Counted from the stretch's first letter, positions 9,253 through 17,502 are shown. The stretch is 28,004 nucleotides of DNA from Fontivivens sp964399735 (GCA_964399735.1 CAYNSO010000042.1:1-28004); one strand, 5' to 3'. Notes: generated from the sequence alone by a model not told the origin. Made by a program: numbers and translations.

Positions 9253-9981
9253 ATGTCTGATATGAATGTTGGCGGCAATTCTGTTGCTGAAGTAAAAGAT
9301 ATGAATTTGTTAAGCAGAATTATAGGGGTATTTATTTCACCTGTAGCTACCTTTAATGCCATTGCGGCAAAACCCAAGTGGTTGGCGCCGGGAATAATAC
9401 TAATTTTAATCAGTTTGGGGACTACGTACCTGTTATCGCCCATTATTTCTGCAGAACAGAAAGAAAAAGCAGTTGAACAAATGGAAAAGCGCGGCATGGG
9501 TCAGGAGCAGATTGATGATGCCATGGAGAAAAGCGAACAGATCATGAAAATTAGTCTGTATCCGACGGTTGTTATTACTGCTATCATCATGTTTGTAATA
9601 ACCGCAGCGATCTGGCTGTTTTTCGGCAATGTAATGCTGGGAGGCAAAGCCAAATTTGAGCAATTGCTTGGGGTGGTTGTTTACCGGGCTTTTATTCCAA
9701 CCGTGGGGATGCTAATCAAAGCGCCGCTGATGATTTCTCAAAAAACTATGAATGTACATTTCAGTCTGGCGACTTTTATGCCGGATTCTGCGCAAGATAC
9801 ATTTTTATATAAACTACTGGCGCAATTTGAATTGTTTAATATCTGGGCAATCATAGCGCTTTGTATCGGCGTTGCCGTGTGCGCCAAATTGCCAATTAAA
9901 AAGGTGTGGCCTTTGGTAGCAATAATTTATGTAATATGGTTCCTGGTTACTGCCGGACTCTCGGGTTTGCTGGGACAATAA
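9253..9981 (+). CDS. YIP1-family integral membrane protein
   Basis: A 242-residue inner-membrane protein with about five hydrophobic segments (~residues 45-65, 95-125, 135-158, 190-210, 217-238). The arrangement, with an N-terminal soluble part, the phrase RIIGVFISPVATFNAIAAKPKW and five helices, is the YIP1/DUF1282-like pattern seen in many Gram-negative bacteria. Between TM1 and TM2 lies a charged helical segment (AEQKEKAVEQMEKRGMGQEQ, residues ~68-90). The start follows TTGGAGGAAAG. It opens a co-oriented run of nine genes and ends 53 bases before the TolC gene, so it may be an accessory membrane factor of that exporter. The family has no firmly known function in bacteria. Confidence 0.78.
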   Translation: MSDMNVGGNSVAEVKDMNLLSRIIGVFISPVATFNAIAAKPKWLAPGIILILISLGTTYLLSPIISAEQKEKAVEQMEKRGMGQEQIDDAMEKSEQIMKISLYPTVVITAIIMFVITAAIWLFFGNVMLGGKAKFEQLLGVVVYRAFIPTVGMLIKAPLMISQKTMNVHFSLATFMPDSAQDTFLYKLLAQFELFNIWAIIALCIGVAVCAKLPIKKVWPLVAIIYVIWFLVTAGLSGLLGQ

Positions 9982-10034
9982 TGAGGCGCCAGGTAAAATA
10001 ATATGGTTTAATAACTGATATGAATGGAGTTCTC

Positions 10035-11417
10035 ATGAACAAGATAATTTGGAAGACGAGTGTATTCTTTTTCATGCTTGTCACCGGGGTGGGTAGTGTT
10101 TTTTCACAAACCCCGAAAGCATTAACCTTGCAGGAATGTATTGATATAGCCTTACAAAATAATTCATCATTGCGGATAGCCGATTACCAGGTAAAATCAG
10201 CCGGAACGAATGTAACATCAGCACGAGCTACTTTTTTGCCCAGAGTAAATAGTTCATTCAATGCCGGCAAGTACATTCAGGGCGCTCGTGTGGTCAAAGC
10301 CGATGTGCCCACCGGGGCGATAGATCCACAGACCGGACGTATGATTTATGAGGAAAAAGAAATTTTACAGGACAAAACTGAAAGGAATTCTCATTCTGCC
10401 AGTATTTCCCTGTATCAAAATATTTTTGATTTTGGCCGCAGCATTTATAGCTACAAACAAGCGACGGCCGGCAAAAATTCTGCTGCTCATTCCCTGGTCA
10501 ATACCCGTAACCAGGTCATTGCCAATGTAAAAGAAGCGTTTTACAATTTGCTTATGCAATATCGGTTGCAGGAAGTGTATGATGAAGCAGTTAAAGTAGC
10601 GGAAGAACAGGTTAACCGGGTACAGACCATGATGGATATTGGTCTTGCTTCCCAGGCTGAAGTATACCAGGCCAAAGTGACCCTGGGTTCAAATAAAACG
10701 CAATTGATCAACCAGATCAACAATATTGAAATTTACCGGGCTAATTTGAATAATGCATTGGGTTTATATCCAGATTTCGAAATGGAAATTGTCGGCGATC
10801 AGGTGGACGCTTCATTTCCGGATTATGATTTTGATAAAGCCGTTGAAATAGCTTTGGAGAAAAATGAAAGCCTGAAGGCTATGGAATTGGATGTTAAAGC
10901 CAACCAGCATAACATCAATTATGCCAAAGCAGCTTTTTTACCAAGTATTGGCGGCAATATAAACTATAACAGAAATAATGATGACGCCGGCCGGGTCTAT
11001 TCAAGCGAATTGGATAAAGACTTTAGCGCTACTATTGGCATTGGTCTGGATTTGAATATTTTCAACGGCTTTGCCGATAAAGCTGCGGTGCAAAGAAATA
11101 CAATAAATTATAATATTGCTATTGAAAATTATACCGAGACCAAGCGGTTGTTATTATCCGGAGTGAAACAGTACTATTTACAGCTGGAAGCATATAAAGA
11201 TATCATCGAGATCAACAAGCAGAATATAGATGCTTACCAGGAGAATTTACGTTTACAGCAGGAAAAGCGGCGCGTTGGTTCGGGCACGGAACTGGAAGTA
11301 TCGCAAGCGCAATATGAATTAACCCAGGCGCGCAGTAACCTGATCCAGGCGGAATATAATGCGAAAATTGCCAAAGCCCGGCTTGAAGCCGCGTTGGGTA
11401 TTATAGAACATGAATAA
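10035..11417 (+). CDS. TolC-family outer-membrane channel (ABC-exporter-linked)
   Basis: Outer-membrane channel, second in the window. I prefer the ATG at 10035 (460 residues) to the in-frame ATG at 10020, because GGAG at 10026-10029 sits 5 bases before it and it gives a compact signal peptide (NKIIWKTSVFFFMLVTGVGS, cleavage near VFSQ). Mature sequence opens with the family pattern LTLQECIDIALQNNSSL, repeated in the second half as FDKAVEIALEKNESLKAMEL. The C-terminal helix is ELEVSQAQYELTQARSNLIQ. It differs substantially from the TolC-like gene at 611, so this is a dedicated partner and not a recent duplicate. The next gene begins immediately after its stop codon, which indicates co-translation with the lipoprotein and adaptor that follow. 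Confidence 0.92.
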   Translation: MNKIIWKTSVFFFMLVTGVGSVFSQTPKALTLQECIDIALQNNSSLRIADYQVKSAGTNVTSARATFLPRVNSSFNAGKYIQGARVVKADVPTGAIDPQTGRMIYEEKEILQDKTERNSHSASISLYQNIFDFGRSIYSYKQATAGKNSAAHSLVNTRNQVIANVKEAFYNLLMQYRLQEVYDEAVKVAEEQVNRVQTMMDIGLASQAEVYQAKVTLGSNKTQLINQINNIEIYRANLNNALGLYPDFEMEIVGDQVDASFPDYDFDKAVEIALEKNESLKAMELDVKANQHNINYAKAAFLPSIGGNINYNRNNDDAGRVYSSELDKDFSATIGIGLDLNIFNGFADKAAVQRNTINYNIAIENYTETKRLLLSGVKQYYLQLEAYKDIIEINKQNIDAYQENLRLQQEKRRVGSGTELEVSQAQYELTQARSNLIQAEYNAKIAKARLEAALGIIEHE

Positions 11418-11429
11418 ATGGCGAAGATT

Positions 11430-11867
11430 ATGAAAAGGTTAATATGGTTGTCAATTATTTTTTCTTTTTTGATGTGCCTGGCCTGTGACGATACCGAAGG
11501 TGAAGGCGGTGGCGGGCTGCAGCCCGGCAGCAGTGATCCCATGATTATTGAGGGCTTTATCTGTGCCGGGGTAGATAATGGCAAACCCCTGGCAATTGAT
11601 AATAATTTTTTTCCTGATGACCATGTTTATATCTGGTTAAGTTGGGAACAGGTAGCCGGAGAGCGCCAGGTGAAAATAGTATGGGTAGACCCGGACGATG
11701 ATGTTGCTACGGAGACGACCAGTTCATTTGAATCTAAAAACAGCAAATGGATTACTTTTCATTACATTGATACTACAAGTTCTTCACCGACCGGCCAATG
11801 GCTTGCCGAAGTTTATATTGATGGTGTTTTTGTTCGCAGTTATGCGTTCTGGCTGCTTGAAGGTTAA
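11430..11867 (+). CDS. Small secreted protein, probable lipoprotein, unknown function
   Basis: A 145-residue exported protein between the channel and the adaptor of an ABC exporter. Two starts are possible: ATG 11418, directly after the TolC stop, and ATG 11430. The second gives a standard signal peptide, MKRLIWLSIIFSFLMCLAC. A Cys followed by DD could be lipidated (CLAC lipobox, imperfect at -3), and the Asp at +2 would favour inner-membrane retention if Lol rules like those of E. coli apply. A Gly/Glu-rich linker (EGEGGGGLQ) leads to a beta-rich domain with several Trp (VYIWLSWEQV, KIVWVDPDD, GQWLAEVYIDG) ending YAFWLLEG. This resembles small Ig-like or beta-sandwich periplasmic domains, but I recognise no named family. 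Its position suggests an exporter accessory protein. Confidence 0.7.
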   Translation: MKRLIWLSIIFSFLMCLACDDTEGEGGGGLQPGSSDPMIIEGFICAGVDNGKPLAIDNNFFPDDHVYIWLSWEQVAGERQVKIVWVDPDDDVATETTSSFESKNSKWITFHYIDTTSSSPTGQWLAEVYIDGVFVRSYAFWLLEG

Positions 11868-11891
11868 AATTAAAATTTTTGGAGAAATTGA

Positions 11892-13160
11892 ATGAAGAGT
11901 TCAAAAAAGTTCAAGGTGATCGGGATTATTGCCCTGGCGCTGTTAATTGTTGTGATGGTCTTTGTAAATATCAAAAAGAACCGGGGAACCACAACAGACG
12001 TTGTTACGGTTAAAGTTAAAAAAGGCGAGATCACCAAAACAGTAACCGGATCAGGCTATTTACAGCCGGAAACCGATGTGCAAATCGCCGCCCGTATATC
12101 CGCCGAGATCATTCGAATTCATGTTGAAGAAGGCGATGTCGTAAAAAAGGGACAATTGCTGGTAGAGTTGGATAGGCAAAGGTATATTGCCCAGTTGGAG
12201 CAGGCAGAATCGCAGGTTCTATCTGCGCAGGCATCTTTAAAAAAGGCAGAAGCGGATTACAGCCGGGTTAAAGATTTGTATGACCAAAAATTAACCTCAA
12301 AATCCGAGTTGGATGCAGCCGAAGCCAGTATGTTATTGGCCCAGAGTGATGTTAAAATTCGCGGCGCTTATATGCGCCAGGCCCAGGATGACCTTGATAA
12401 AACCCGTTTGCTTGCCCCCATTGAGGGCGTGGTAACAAAATTGTTCAAGGAAGAGGGTGAAATAGCTGTTGGTTCCGAATTTAACTCCGACCCGGTGATT
12501 ACAGTTTCGGATTTAAGCAAGATGGAAGCCCTGGTTGAGGTTGATGAAAATGATGTGGTGCTGGTTTCGCTGGGCGACAGCACAAAAATAGAAGTTGATG
12601 CGATTCCTGATACCAGTTTTGAAGGCAAAGTTTCTGAAATAGCCCATACTGCAACAACCCGCGGGCGTGGAACCCAGGAGCAGGTTACCAATTTTGAAGT
12701 TAAAGTTGCGGTGGTTAATCAGGTTGAAAAATTACGTCCTGGCATGACTGCCTCTGTTGATATTAGAACCGATACCCATTATGATGCATTATATATCCCG
12801 ATTCAATGTGTAACCATGAAGGAAATATCAGCCGATTCAGCAAAAGCCGATAGCGTCCAGTCTGCAGAAAAGTCGGATTCCAAAAAAGACCGGGATGATA
12901 AAAAGGGCCAGGATAGCGAGAAGAAAAGAAAAGCAGAAATGAAAGAAGCTGTTTTTGTGGTTAAGGATGGAGTAGCCAAATTGGCGCCGGTAAAAACCGG
13001 GATAAGTGATGATACCTATATTGAAATATTGTCCGGACTTGAAGAGGGCGATGAAATCGTATCTGGAAGCTATAAAGCAATATCTTCCCTGTTGAAGGAT
13101 GGAAGTAAAGTAAAAGCGAAAGAAGATGAGAGCTTTACGGACGAAAAGAAGAAAGAATAG
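11892..13160 (+). CDS. MacA/HlyD-like periplasmic adaptor of an ABC exporter
   Basis: Adaptor joining the ABC permeases to TolC. The 422-residue protein has a basic N-terminus and a single membrane anchor (residues ~9-27), so it is an inner-membrane-tethered adaptor and not a lipoprotein. It then has a lipoyl half (SAEIIRIHVEEGDVVKKGQLL), an alpha hairpin (~95-170), a second lipoyl half (RLLAPIEGVVTKLFKEEGE), a beta-barrel (LRPGMTASVDIRTDT) and a membrane-proximal domain (KLAPVKTGISDDTYIEILSGLEEGDEIV). Unusual is a ~42-residue, strongly charged Lys/Asp/Ser insert at residues 311-352 just before the membrane-proximal domain, plus a charged C-terminal tail. The start follows TTGGAGA; the ATPase gene begins 15 bases after the stop. 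Confidence 0.92.
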   Translation: MKSSKKFKVIGIIALALLIVVMVFVNIKKNRGTTTDVVTVKVKKGEITKTVTGSGYLQPETDVQIAARISAEIIRIHVEEGDVVKKGQLLVELDRQRYIAQLEQAESQVLSAQASLKKAEADYSRVKDLYDQKLTSKSELDAAEASMLLAQSDVKIRGAYMRQAQDDLDKTRLLAPIEGVVTKLFKEEGEIAVGSEFNSDPVITVSDLSKMEALVEVDENDVVLVSLGDSTKIEVDAIPDTSFEGKVSEIAHTATTRGRGTQEQVTNFEVKVAVVNQVEKLRPGMTASVDIRTDTHYDALYIPIQCVTMKEISADSAKADSVQSAEKSDSKKDRDDKKGQDSEKKRKAEMKEAVFVVKDGVAKLAPVKTGISDDTYIEILSGLEEGDEIVSGSYKAISSLLKDGSKVKAKEDESFTDEKKKE

Positions 13161-13175
13161 GAAAGGGTTAGATAG

Positions 13176-13859
13176 ATGTTAATTGAATTAAAGGATATAA
13201 AAAAGATATATGAAATCGGCGGCACGGTCAAAGTTCCGGCTCTGAAAAATATCAACCTGGGTTTGGCGAAAAACGAGTATGTCGCTATTATGGGGCCTTC
13301 CGGTTCCGGTAAATCTACGTTGATGAATATACTGGGCTGCCTTGACACTCCGTCCGATGGAATATATATGTTGAATGGCCATAATGTCAGCGAAATGACA
13401 GATGACGAACTGGCCGAGATCAGAAACCGCGAGATTGGATTTGTGTTCCAGACTTTTAATTTGCTGCCGCGCGCCAATGCGCTGCATAATGTGGAATTGC
13501 CGTTAATATATAGCGGCACCAGCGCCAGTCAACGCCGCAAGCAGGCTATTGAAGCGCTGGAAAAAGTGGGATTGGCCGACCGAATGGATCACAAGCCAAA
13601 TGAATTATCCGGCGGGCAGCGGCAGCGTGTGGCAATTGCCCGTGCCCTGGTCAATAAACCTTCGATTATTCTGGCCGACGAACCAACCGGAAACCTGGAC
13701 AGCCGCACCGGCGAAGAAATTATGGAAATTTTTGAAAACCTGCATGATGCCGGCAACACCATTGTGTTGGTAACCCATGAAGAATATATAGCCGAGCACT
13801 CTGACCGTATCATCCGTCTGCGCGACGGGTTAATTGAAAGAGATGAGGCAGTCAACTAA
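13176..13859 (+). CDS. MacB/LolD-type ABC transporter ATPase
   Basis: Cytoplasmic nucleotide-binding subunit that powers the two FtsX-type permeases encoded next. All ABC motifs are intact in the 227 residues: Walker A GPSGSGKST (40-48), Q-loop FQTFNLLP (91-98), signature LSGGQRQR (144-151), Walker B IILADEPTGNLD (164-175) and switch His201. The phrase NLLPRANALHNVELPLIYSG is typical of the MacB/LolD/FtsE branch. It is a stand-alone ATPase, not fused to the permease as in E. coli MacB. GGAAAGGG serves as ribosome-binding site. Spacing of 15 bases on both sides indicates one operon. Confidence 0.95.
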   Translation: MLIELKDIKKIYEIGGTVKVPALKNINLGLAKNEYVAIMGPSGSGKSTLMNILGCLDTPSDGIYMLNGHNVSEMTDDELAEIRNREIGFVFQTFNLLPRANALHNVELPLIYSGTSASQRRKQAIEALEKVGLADRMDHKPNELSGGQRQRVAIARALVNKPSIILADEPTGNLDSRTGEEIMEIFENLHDAGNTIVLVTHEEYIAEHSDRIIRLRDGLIERDEAVN

Positions 13860-13874
13860 CAAGATGATAAAATC

Positions 13875-15113
13875 ATGAAAAGATTACTTATTTATATAAG
13901 TGAGGGCATTAAAATCGCTTTTGATGCCCTGCGTTCCTACAAGATGCGTTCCATATTGACTACGCTGGGAATTGTGATTGGTGTTACCACGGTAATTACT
14001 ATTGTGGCGTTGATCCAGGGTCTGAACAAATCGTTTGCAAATCAGATCTCGGCGATTGGCACCGATACATTGTTTATTAATAAATATCCCTGGGTAATAA
14101 CAAATGATGCAGATTTTTTTTCTTATCGTAATCGTCGCAATATTCCGGTGGATTTTGCCGACAAGATCAAGAAAATGGCAACTTTGAGCAAGGCGGTGGC
14201 GCCGACTCTTTATACCCGGCGAACTTTGAAATTTAAAGAGCGCAGCAGCGAACGGGTGCTGGTTGTGGGTACCAATGCCGATTACCTGGTTACGTCAAAC
14301 GCCTTGCCAGAATACGGGCGATTTATTTCTGAAACCGATACCAAACATCGCCGCCATATTTGTGTGCTGGGTTGGGATGTGAAAGAAGCGCTGTTTCCCA
14401 ACTCTACCGGTGTTGGTGAGCGAATCACTGTGGGCGAAAAAAAATACAAAGTAATTGGCGTTGTTGAAAAAAAGGGTTCATTATTTGGCGATAGCCAGGA
14501 CCTAAATGTGTATATCCCCATCACCTTATTCCAGTCCACTTTTGGCGTGCAATGGCGTTCCTGTGACATTGAAGTAAAGACAATATCCCCGGAAGTGATC
14601 GAAGACGCAGAAATTGAATTGACCGGTATACTGCGCCGTTTGCGGGGGTTAAAACCAGACCAGGAAAATGATTTTAATATTAACAAACAAAGTATGTTGA
14701 TGGATACCTATAAAAGTTTAACCGGCACATTGTGGGCAGTGGCAATCGGAGTCGGTTCAATATCGCTGCTGGTTGGCGGTATTGGTATTATGAATATATT
14801 ACTGGTCTCCGTAACCGAGCGTACGCGTGAAATAGGCATTCGCAAGGCGCTGGGCGCCAGAAGATTTGATATTATGGTGCAGTTTTTAATAGAATCCATG
14901 ATGATCTGTGCAATTGGAGTCATTTTAGGGATTTTGTTTGCCATAGGTATAGCCAAGCTGGTGTCGGCGACAACCCCTTTGCCGGCATCGATAACATTAT
15001 GGGTAGTGTTCCTGGGAGTCGGTTTTGTGGTGTTGATTGGTTTGTTTTTTGGAATTTATCCGGCCAGCAAAGCGGCAAAATTAAATCCCATTGAAGCATT
15101 ACGGTACGAATAG
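13875..15113 (+). CDS. MacB/FtsX-family ABC permease, first of two
   Basis: Inner-membrane permease with large periplasmic domain, working with the ATPase upstream. The 412 residues have the family layout: a cytoplasmic start with KMRSILTTLGIVIGVTTVITIVA leading into TM1 (~residues 22-48), a periplasmic MacB core domain (~50-275), and three C-terminal helices (~280-400). The coupling region GIMNILLVSVTERTREIGIRKALGARRFDIM and the terminal PASKAAKLNPIEALRYE pattern are diagnostic. The family drives mechanical transfer of substrates through TolC (MacB) or lipoprotein handling (LolCE); the TolC and adaptor genes here favour export. Its relative follows after 11 bases, so the working unit is probably a heterodimer. 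Confidence 0.93.
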   Translation: MKRLLIYISEGIKIAFDALRSYKMRSILTTLGIVIGVTTVITIVALIQGLNKSFANQISAIGTDTLFINKYPWVITNDADFFSYRNRRNIPVDFADKIKKMATLSKAVAPTLYTRRTLKFKERSSERVLVVGTNADYLVTSNALPEYGRFISETDTKHRRHICVLGWDVKEALFPNSTGVGERITVGEKKYKVIGVVEKKGSLFGDSQDLNVYIPITLFQSTFGVQWRSCDIEVKTISPEVIEDAEIELTGILRRLRGLKPDQENDFNINKQSMLMDTYKSLTGTLWAVAIGVGSISLLVGGIGIMNILLVSVTERTREIGIRKALGARRFDIMVQFLIESMMICAIGVILGILFAIGIAKLVSATTPLPASITLWVVFLGVGFVVLIGLFFGIYPASKAAKLNPIEALRYE

Positions 15114-15124
15114 AAAGTAATATT

Positions 15125-16345
15125 ATGCAATTCAGTGAAAGTATAAACATGTCGTTAACGGCAATTCTGACTAACAAGATGCGTTCAGCATTGACGTTGT
15201 TGGGTATTATTATTGGCGTTATGACGATTATAGCGATGCAATCTTTGATTACGGGAATGCGCAACAGTGTCGTTAACCAGGCCAGTGTGCTGGGTTCCAA
15301 TACATTCCAGGTGCAAAAGTTCCCGGCGATAGGCGGGGGAGATTTTACCAAGTATCGGAATCGTAAAAATTTGACCCGGGAAGAGGCAGATGAGGTTCGC
15401 AAACGAGTGATGACCGCTGAAAATGTCGGCGCTGAAGTATGGCAGTATGGCAAGGAACTTCGTTACCGGGACAAGAAGACCCTGCCGATTGTTCAGGTAG
15501 CCGGCGCTACGCCGGAATTTTTGCCGAATAACAGTTATGTGATTAGCGAAGGCAGATTTTTAACCAACCAGGATGTTGAGCAAATTAGAAATGTATGTAT
15601 TGTTGGTTTAGATGTGATCAACAAGCTTTTTCCTTTTGAAACCCCGATTGGCAAAGATATTAAAATTGAAGGGGAAAAGTATGAAGTAGTTGGCATTTTT
15701 GAAGCCAAAGGAAGTTTTTTGGGAGGAAGTCAAGACAACCTGGTCGCTATTCCGATAAGTCGTTTTGAAAAGATGTATGGGCGCTGGCGGTCGGTAAACA
15801 TTACCATAAAGGCAAAAAGTCCGGAATTATATCAAGAGACGATTGATCAGACAATTGGTGTATTACGCACAGTGCGCCAGGTTCCCCCCGGCGAGGAAAA
15901 TGATTTTGAAATATATTCCAATGATCAGTTTATGGAGTTTTTTGATCAATTAACTGCCAGCGTTAAAATTGTAGCCATTGCCATTGCTTCCATATCGTTA
16001 TTGGTAGCCGGTGTTGGCATTATGAATATTATGCTGGTTTCGGTTACGGAACGCACCAAAGAGATCGGCATTCGTAAATCACTTGGCGCCAAGCGCAGTG
16101 ATATATTATGGCAGTTTTTAATCGAGGCAGTTATATTGAGTGAAATTGGCGGATTAATAGGGATTGCGGTAGGTTTGGGAATAGGATTCCTGGTAAAAAT
16201 GTTAACACCAGTTCCAGCTGCAATTCCGGTGTGGACTGTAGTTATTGGCCTGGTTTTTTGTTCTTTGGTGGGAATATTGTTTGGTGTGTACCCGGCACGC
16301 AAAGCCGCATTAATGGATCCGATCACCGCAATGCGTTATGAATAG
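15125..16345 (+). CDS. MacB/FtsX-family ABC permease, second of two
   Basis: Paralogue of the preceding permease, 406 residues with the same layout: TM1 at ~18-42 (NKMRSALTLLGIIIGVMTIIAM), periplasmic core (~45-270), then three helices including GIMNIMLVSVTERTKEIGIRKSLGAKRSDIL and the ending PARKAALMDPITAMRYE. The periplasmic cores of the two paralogues align loosely along their length (both have KYRNRKN/SYRNRRN and VVGIFEAKGSFLGGSQD/VIGVVEKKGSLFGDSQD phrases), so an old tandem duplication is likely. There is no ATPase of its own; it presumably shares the one at 13176. The start has only a weak ribosome-binding site, consistent with translational coupling in the operon. Confidence 0.93.
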   Translation: MQFSESINMSLTAILTNKMRSALTLLGIIIGVMTIIAMQSLITGMRNSVVNQASVLGSNTFQVQKFPAIGGGDFTKYRNRKNLTREEADEVRKRVMTAENVGAEVWQYGKELRYRDKKTLPIVQVAGATPEFLPNNSYVISEGRFLTNQDVEQIRNVCIVGLDVINKLFPFETPIGKDIKIEGEKYEVVGIFEAKGSFLGGSQDNLVAIPISRFEKMYGRWRSVNITIKAKSPELYQETIDQTIGVLRTVRQVPPGEENDFEIYSNDQFMEFFDQLTASVKIVAIAIASISLLVAGVGIMNIMLVSVTERTKEIGIRKSLGAKRSDILWQFLIEAVILSEIGGLIGIAVGLGIGFLVKMLTPVPAAIPVWTVVIGLVFCSLVGILFGVYPARKAALMDPITAMRYE

Positions 16346-16379
16346 TGGCTAAATTGTTCCTTAACAGATTGGAGGAATT

Positions 16380-16721
16380 ATGCAAATAACATCTCAATTA
16401 GATGGCAATGTGCTTGTAATAAGTATAACCGGTGAGTTAATGGCCGGACAGGATTCGGAAAAGTTACGTAATATAGTTGATGAAACAATCAAAGATGAGT
16501 ATACCAATGTTGTGGTAGATATGATGAATGTTACCTGGATGAACAGTTCGGGGTTGGGAATGCTGATAAGCGCTTTAACCAGCCTGCGCAGCGCCGGTGG
16601 AGATTTAAAGCTGGCAAACCTGTCGGAGCGAATCAGGCGGCCCATGCAGATAACCAAGCTGGATACGGTATTCCAGGATTTTATTTCGGTGCAGGAAGCG
16701 GTAGCAAGTTATGCAAATTAG
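16380..16721 (+). CDS. STAS-domain protein (anti-sigma factor antagonist type)
   Basis: A 113-residue single STAS domain, the fold of SpoIIAA/RsbV antagonists and of stand-alone STAS proteins. Conserved features: opening LDGNVLVISITGEL, mid-domain VVVDMMNVTWMNSSGLGMLISAL, then GGDLKLANLSERIRRPMQITKLDTVF. The MNSSGLG stretch contains the Ser pair (56-57), one of which is phosphorylated by the anti-sigma kinase in SpoIIAA-type members, so partner switching is possible. No kinase, phosphatase or sigma factor is encoded in the window, so its partners are elsewhere or it serves the transporter, as MlaB does for the Mla ABC system. TTGGAGGAA precedes the ATG, and it lies 34 bases after the second permease. 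Confidence 0.9.
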   Translation: MQITSQLDGNVLVISITGELMAGQDSEKLRNIVDETIKDEYTNVVVDMMNVTWMNSSGLGMLISALTSLRSAGGDLKLANLSERIRRPMQITKLDTVFQDFISVQEAVASYAN

Positions 16722-16741
16722 TTGATTTTGCAAGAAAACTG

Positions 16742-16770
16742 TTGTAATATTGTTTAAAATTGTCTATTAT
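16742..16770 (+). promoter_or_regulatory. Possible internal promoter before the pentapeptide gene
   Basis: TTGTAA (16742-16747) and TATTAT (16765-16770) are 17 bases apart in the 81-base gap between the STAS and pentapeptide genes, the widest gap in the run from the TolC gene onward. The match to the TTGACA/TATAAT pattern is moderate, so read-through from upstream is equally possible. Confidence 0.33.
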
Positions 16771-16802
16771 GCACAAATGAATATAATCTCAAGGAGATTG
16801 TT

Positions 16803-17375
16803 ATGTCCCAATACAGTAGAGATGAAATACTAAAAAAACTTGAGACAGGTGAATCTCTTGCAGGCGCCAATTTAGCGGGTGCGGATTTATCTTATGGAAC
16901 AATGAAAGGCGTGAATTTTAAAGGCGCCAATTTATCCGGAGCGCATTTGCAAAATTCCAATCTTGAAGGCGCTGATTTATCGGGGGGCAATCTCAAAGAA
17001 GCATTTTTGTTTGGCAGCAATTTGCATAATGCCAATCTGGATGGCGCAAACCTTGAGGACGCCAACATGCAGGACAGTAATTTGGAAGGCAGCAGCCTAA
17101 AGAATGCCAATTTGAATCATGCCGCCCTGTTGGGCTCTAATCTTGATAATGCCGATTTACGGGGCGCAAATCTTTGTCGTGCCAGGCTTAAACGCGCCAG
17201 TTTGCGCAATGCCAAACTTGATCAATGCAACCTGGAGCAATCGCACCTGGTTCGCAGTGATCTTTCCGGCGCTTCTCTGGTCAATGCCAATTTAACCGGC
17301 GCCACTCTGACCAATGCAATAACCCAGGGAGCCAACATGTCCGGCGCTAATATGCAGGATGTTATTGGCGGTTAG
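16803..17375 (+). CDS. Pentapeptide-repeat protein
   Basis: A 190-residue protein made almost wholly of tandem pentapeptides of the A(D/N)LXX type from about residue 17 to 186 (examples: GANLAGADLS, NANLDGANLEDANM, NADLRGANLC), roughly thirty repeats. Such repeats fold into a right-handed square beta-helix. No signal peptide, membrane segment or extra domain is seen, so it should be a soluble cytoplasmic rod. Some family members mimic DNA and protect gyrase (Qnr, MfpA), but most have unknown roles, and nothing here proves gyrase binding. The N-terminal ~15 residues (QYSRDEILKKLETGE) resemble the short helical cap common in this family. CAAGGAGA precedes the ATG; a strong terminator follows. 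Last gene of the exporter run. Confidence 0.93.
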   Translation: MSQYSRDEILKKLETGESLAGANLAGADLSYGTMKGVNFKGANLSGAHLQNSNLEGADLSGGNLKEAFLFGSNLHNANLDGANLEDANMQDSNLEGSSLKNANLNHAALLGSNLDNADLRGANLCRARLKRASLRNAKLDQCNLEQSHLVRSDLSGASLVNANLTGATLTNAITQGANMSGANMQDVIGG

Positions 17376-17402
17376 AGGTTGATCATCATATTTATTATTA
17401 CG

Positions 17403-17438
17403 AGCTCCCAAAATAATCATCTTGGGAGCTTTTTTTTT
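17403..17438 (+). terminator. Rho-independent terminator closing the exporter gene run
   Basis: AGCTCCCAA (17403-17411) pairs perfectly with TTGGGAGCT (17422-17430) around a 10-base loop, and eight T residues follow. It lies 28 bases after the pentapeptide-repeat stop codon. Confidence 0.92.
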
Positions 17439-17502
17439 CTTGCTTCTCATTTCCTTTAATTGTAATTTTCCTGATCTTATTCAAGCATTCGGGAGTTGAG
17501 CA

